From an uncultured Sphingobacteriaceae bacterium (GTDB lineage Bacteria; Bacteroidota; Bacteroidia; Sphingobacteriales; Sphingobacteriaceae), in the NCBI GenBank assembly GCA_937875035.1, contig CALNCF010000479.1, positions 1 through 7,459 of the forward strand: 7,459 nucleotides of DNA, read 5' to 3'. How positions within the stretch are numbered: the first letter of the stretch is position 1; each line of letters opens with the position of its first letter. Shown piece after piece: positions 5,338-7,459 of this stretch. The notes under the pieces were generated by a model. That model worked only from the letters and a program-made list of their open reading frames with translations, was not told the origin of the DNA and made no database searches. The position numbers and the translations under genes were made by a program.

Positions 5338-6417
5338 TTAATTAGCCATCACAACTTTACCGGAAGCGTTCGAAATGGCCACCTGCTGGGCTACACGACG
5401 AGCAATCTCCATAAAGGATTCGCTCATCGGGTTTGCTTCGTTGAGAATGATCGGCTCACCACTCTCTCCGGCCTCACCTACGGCCTGCACCAGCGGGATC
5501 TCTCCTAAAAATGGGATATCGAACTGCTGGGCCAGCTTTTTACCGCCGTCCTTTCCAAAGATATAGTATTTGTTATCGGGCAGCTCGGCAGGGGTAAAGT
5601 ACGACATGTTCTCTACCACACCCAGCACCGGCACATTGATGGCTTCCATACGGAACATCGCGATACCTTTACGGGTATCGGCCAGGGCTACACGCTGCGG
5701 GGTAGAAACGATCACGGCACCCGTGATCGGGAAGTTCTGTCCAAGGGTAATATGCACATCTCCGGTTCCCGGAGGGGTATCTACAAGCAGGTAATCCAGC
5801 TCACCCCAGTCGGCATCATGAAAAAGCTGGCGAAGCGCGCTGGTCACCATCGGGCCTCTCCAGGGAATTGCCTGGTTAGGATCGGTAAAGAAGCCAATCG
5901 ACAGTAATTTGATCCCATATTTTTCCAGGGGTAGCAGAACCGTTTTCTCACCCACCTTCTTTGCGCCCGGGCGGGAGCCCTCGAGGTTAAACATGATCGG
6001 AACCGAAGGACCATAAATATCCGCATCGATCAGTCCGACCTTCGCACCGGTCTTTGCCAGGCCAATAGCCAGGTTTACAGCTACGGTCGATTTACCTACG
6101 CCCCCCTTACCGGAAGCGACCAGCACAATGTTCTTGATATTCGGGAACGCATTACCGCTGGGCTTCGTGGTAACACGTGAGGTCATATTGATCTTAACGA
6201 CTGCTTCCTTATCTACAAAATGGTGGATCGCGTTGATGCACGCATTTTCGATCATGGCTTTAAGCGGGCAGGCCGGCGTCGTGAGGATCACCGAGAAAGA
6301 CACTTCCTTTCCATTCACTTTCACATCCTCGATCATCTTCAGGGTAACCAGGTCTTTTTTCAGGTCGGGCTCTTCTACGTGGCTTAGCGCGTCTATTATT
6401 TGCTGTTCAGTAATCAT
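5338..6417 (-). CDS. mrp: Mrp/ApbC/NBP35 family P-loop ATPase, iron-sulfur cluster carrier
   Basis: A 359-residue soluble ATPase. Residues about 4-80 form the N-terminal MIP18/DUF59 domain (VEEPDLKKDLVTL; LTTPACPLK with Cys50). The ParA/MinD-type core follows: deviant Walker A GKGGVGKST (103-111), DADIYGPSVP (131-140), Walker B-type DTPPGTGD (213-220) and VENMSYF (268-274). Family members bind an Fe-S cluster and hand it to target proteins using ATP. Unusually against the E. coli ApbC/Mrp pattern, the segment after NMSYF reads TPAELPDNKYYIFG with no CxxC; the only cysteines in the protein are Cys50 and Cys60. I recall this as the usual Bacteroidota form rather than a damaged gene. It precedes a Nfu-type gene on the same strand. 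Its -7 element lies about 75 nt upstream. Confidence 0.93.
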   Translation of the reverse strand: MITEQQIIDALSHVEEPDLKKDLVTLKMIEDVKVNGKEVSFSVILTTPACPLKAMIENACINAIHHFVDKEAVVKINMTSRVTTKPSGNAFPNIKNIVLVASGKGGVGKSTVAVNLAIGLAKTGAKVGLIDADIYGPSVPIMFNLEGSRPGAKKVGEKTVLLPLEKYGIKLLSIGFFTDPNQAIPWRGPMVTSALRQLFHDADWGELDYLLVDTPPGTGDVHITLGQNFPITGAVIVSTPQRVALADTRKGIAMFRMEAINVPVLGVVENMSYFTPAELPDNKYYIFGKDGGKKLAQQFDIPFLGEIPLVQAVGEAGESGEPIILNEANPMSESFMEIARRVAQQVAISNASGKVVMAN

Positions 6418-6490
6418 GATGGTGACGGGTATTTATAACCAGGGCTTATTAAGGGTATTTCTACACGATCCGCGGCCCTTTATGCTCCTG

Positions 6491-6498
6491 CAAATTTA
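6491..6498 (-). promoter_or_regulatory. -7 promoter element for mrp
   Basis: On the minus strand TAAATTTG fits TAnnTTTG exactly. It sits between the upstream terminator and mrp, about 75 nt before the mrp ATG, predicting a 5' leader of roughly 65-70 nt. No clear -33 element is seen, so this rests on the -7 box and its position. Confidence 0.5.
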
Positions 6499-6536
6499 TA
6501 AATTGAACCATGAATCAGGCAGAATTGTTTGAAAAA

Positions 6537-6567
6537 GAAAAGGGCCACATATTATGCGGCCCTTTTC
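6537..6567 (-). terminator. Strong terminator after the DUF4625-like lipoprotein gene
   Basis: GAAAAGGGCC (6537-6546) and GGCCCTTTTC (6558-6567) form a perfect 10-bp stem, and CAT/ATG inside adds three more pairs around a tiny loop. On the minus strand the stem runs straight into TTTTTCAAAC. It begins about 28 nt after the stop of the lipoprotein gene and separates that unit from the mrp promoter. This is the clearest intrinsic terminator in the window. Confidence 0.88.
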
Positions 6568-6594
6568 ACCCCCCGGGAATCTTACTTATAGAAA

Positions 6595-6993
6595 TTAACG
6601 AATATGCACATGATTATCGCTTACGGTTTCATTGCCCGCCAGATCTCTGGCTTTAAGCTCGTAATTGTACTGGTTGGATGAATGCCTGATAATAACAGTC
6701 GTGTCGATCGTGTAGGTGAGGTTGCCACCCGCGTTTGCTTCGATCTTCAGGATATCGCTGTCGTTAAGCGCTTCGGTAATATGAAGGCTCACCGCACCCA
6801 GGCTCTTGTCATCTGAGAAATGAATGGTAAACCGGACAGTGTCGCCTTCGTCGGCATAAGCATGATCCTTTGGAGATACACGCTCGATCACCGGCGCCGT
6901 GATGTCTTTCGTTTCTTCTTTCTTACAAGACGACAAAACAGCCAATACACTGGCAGACAGAATAATAAACGAACCTACTGATTTCAATTTCAT
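6595..6993 (-). CDS. Small DUF4625-like Ig-fold lipoprotein
   Basis: A 132-residue envelope protein. The lipoprotein signal is clear: MKLK, a hydrophobic stretch, and a lipobox LSSC with Cys23 as the lipid site, followed by KKEE. The mature part is one beta-sandwich-like domain: APVIERVSPKDH, GDTVRFTIHFSDDKSLGAVSLHI, and the end YELKARDLAGNETV. The order 'P-x-I ... SP ... GD-x-V-x-F ... SDD ... A-x-DLAGN' resembles DUF4625 and other bacterial Ig-like lipoproteins, but the His-rich motif I associate with typical DUF4625 is absent. The function is unknown. It begins 20 nt after the probable outer-membrane barrel gene on the same strand and is followed by a strong terminator, so the two are likely cotranscribed, with the lipoprotein last. 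Confidence 0.8.
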   Translation of the reverse strand: MKLKSVGSFIILSASVLAVLSSCKKEETKDITAPVIERVSPKDHAYADEGDTVRFTIHFSDDKSLGAVSLHITEALNDSDILKIEANAGGNLTYTIDTTVIIRHSSNQYNYELKARDLAGNETVSDNHVHIR

Positions 6994-7006
6994 ATACTTT
7001 AAGTAT
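6994..7006. repeat. Short palindrome abutting the lipoprotein start codon
   Basis: ATACTT-T-AAGTAT is a perfect 6-bp palindrome with a one-base centre, directly before the ATG of the DUF4625-like gene in its 20-bp gap from the upstream gene. It could be a protein-binding site or chance in A/T-rich DNA. The centre is too small to fold into a full hairpin. Confidence 0.3.
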
Positions 7007-7013
7007 TAAATTA

Positions 7014-7459
7014 TCAAAACGAGTAATTAATACCTGTAATTATCCGGCCCTGGTGATCCGCTTGCGGGTCATTCAGCCGCACCCTTACAGGCAAATGATA
7101 TGCCATATTTACAGAAAAGCGCTTTTTATACAGGTCTACGCTAAATACACCGTTCATCACATCCCCGTTGGTCTGGCTCATCTTCACTCCTTTATCCGTA
7201 TCATAACCAGCGGTTTCCGTGTATAATCCGATGCCGGGCATCAGCACTAAGAACGTTGTTTCGAAGCTGTAAAAAAAGGTAGATGTATTGCTCAAACGGT
7301 CAGCATAGTGATAATCGTATCTGTTTGTCGTATTCAGGCGGTAATTGATATCTGTATTGAAGCCCAGCTTACCCAGGCGGCAGAGGTAGCCCAGCGACAG
7401 CAGAATATCGGTGCTCCCTGTTCCGGGCTGGATATGCGGATCGACCATCCCATCGCTGC
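7014..7459 (-). CDS. Probable outer-membrane beta-barrel protein, C-terminal part (partial)
   Basis: The reading frame stays open to the right edge, so the start lies outside the window; about 148 C-terminal residues are visible and the Met at 7448 is internal. The segment PHIQPGTGSTDILLSLGY resembles a motif I associate with the Phenol_MetA_deg-like barrel proteins often labelled 'transporter' in Bacteroidota. The rest alternates polar and hydrophobic residues in strand-sized pieces (LGFNTDINYRL, FFYSFETTFLVLMPGIGLYTE, FSVNMAYHLPVRVRL) and ends GRIITGINYSF, with the terminal aromatic typical of outer-membrane barrels. The substrate cannot be told. It is followed 20 nt later by the lipoprotein gene, suggesting the two envelope proteins act together. 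Family assignment is moderate; barrel topology is more secure. Confidence 0.65.
   Translation of the reverse strand, partial: SDGMVDPHIQPGTGSTDILLSLGYLCRLGKLGFNTDINYRLNTTNRYDYHYADRLSNTSTFFYSFETTFLVLMPGIGLYTETAGYDTDKGVKMSQTNGDVMNGVFSVDLYKKRFSVNMAYHLPVRVRLNDPQADHQGRIITGINYSF

Noticed and set aside
1..7459. A defence, CRISPR, toxin-antitoxin or mobile element in the window
   Set aside because: Nearly all the DNA is occupied by recognisable core genes with short gaps; no repeats-spacers, transposase, integrase, tRNA or attachment site is seen.

Overview
The window is chromosomal housekeeping DNA from a member of the Bacteroidota, most likely a Chitinophagales/Sphingobacteriia-type organism. The evidence is a GldH gliding-motility lipoprotein, a Bacteroidota-style RicT with a cysteine-rich N-terminus, Bacteroidota -7 promoter elements (TAnnTTTG), a CarboxypepD_reg-like exported protein, and a moderate GC content. 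Genus and species cannot be read from the sequence. I see no mobile element, CRISPR array, tRNA or rRNA.

Left block (1-3037): the 3' end of murF (plus strand) converges on a minus-strand operon read holB -> ricT -> gldH (gaps of 16 and 2 nt). A perfect 8-bp hairpin between murF and gldH is probably a shared terminator. The operon combines the clamp-loader delta' subunit, a PSP1/RicT protein and the GldH lipoprotein.

Middle block (3038-4167): a divergent intergenic region separates holB from the plus-strand pair ruvX -> def (2-nt gap). It holds two inverted repeats, one of them a long imperfect stem, and a perfect -7 element placed so close to ruvX that the transcript may be leaderless from a GTG start. 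def ends 12 nt from the end of a convergent exported protein with a carboxypeptidase-regulatory-like beta domain and an unrecognised C-terminal half.

Right block (4180-7459, all minus strand): an iron-sulfur assembly pair, mrp (ApbC/NBP35 P-loop ATPase) followed by a NifU C-terminal-type scaffold/carrier, with a terminator after nifU and -7 elements ahead of each gene. Upstream of it, and separated by a strong terminator, is a two-gene envelope unit cut by the window edge: a probable outer-membrane beta-barrel followed by a small DUF4625-like Ig-fold lipoprotein.

Most of the content is well known. The points worth a second look are the structured holB/ruvX intergenic region, the possible leaderless ruvX start, the Mrp that lacks the usual metal-binding CxxC, the cysteine-rich and Asn/Arg-rich ends of RicT, and the uncharacterised envelope genes. 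I found no convincing new multi-gene system.
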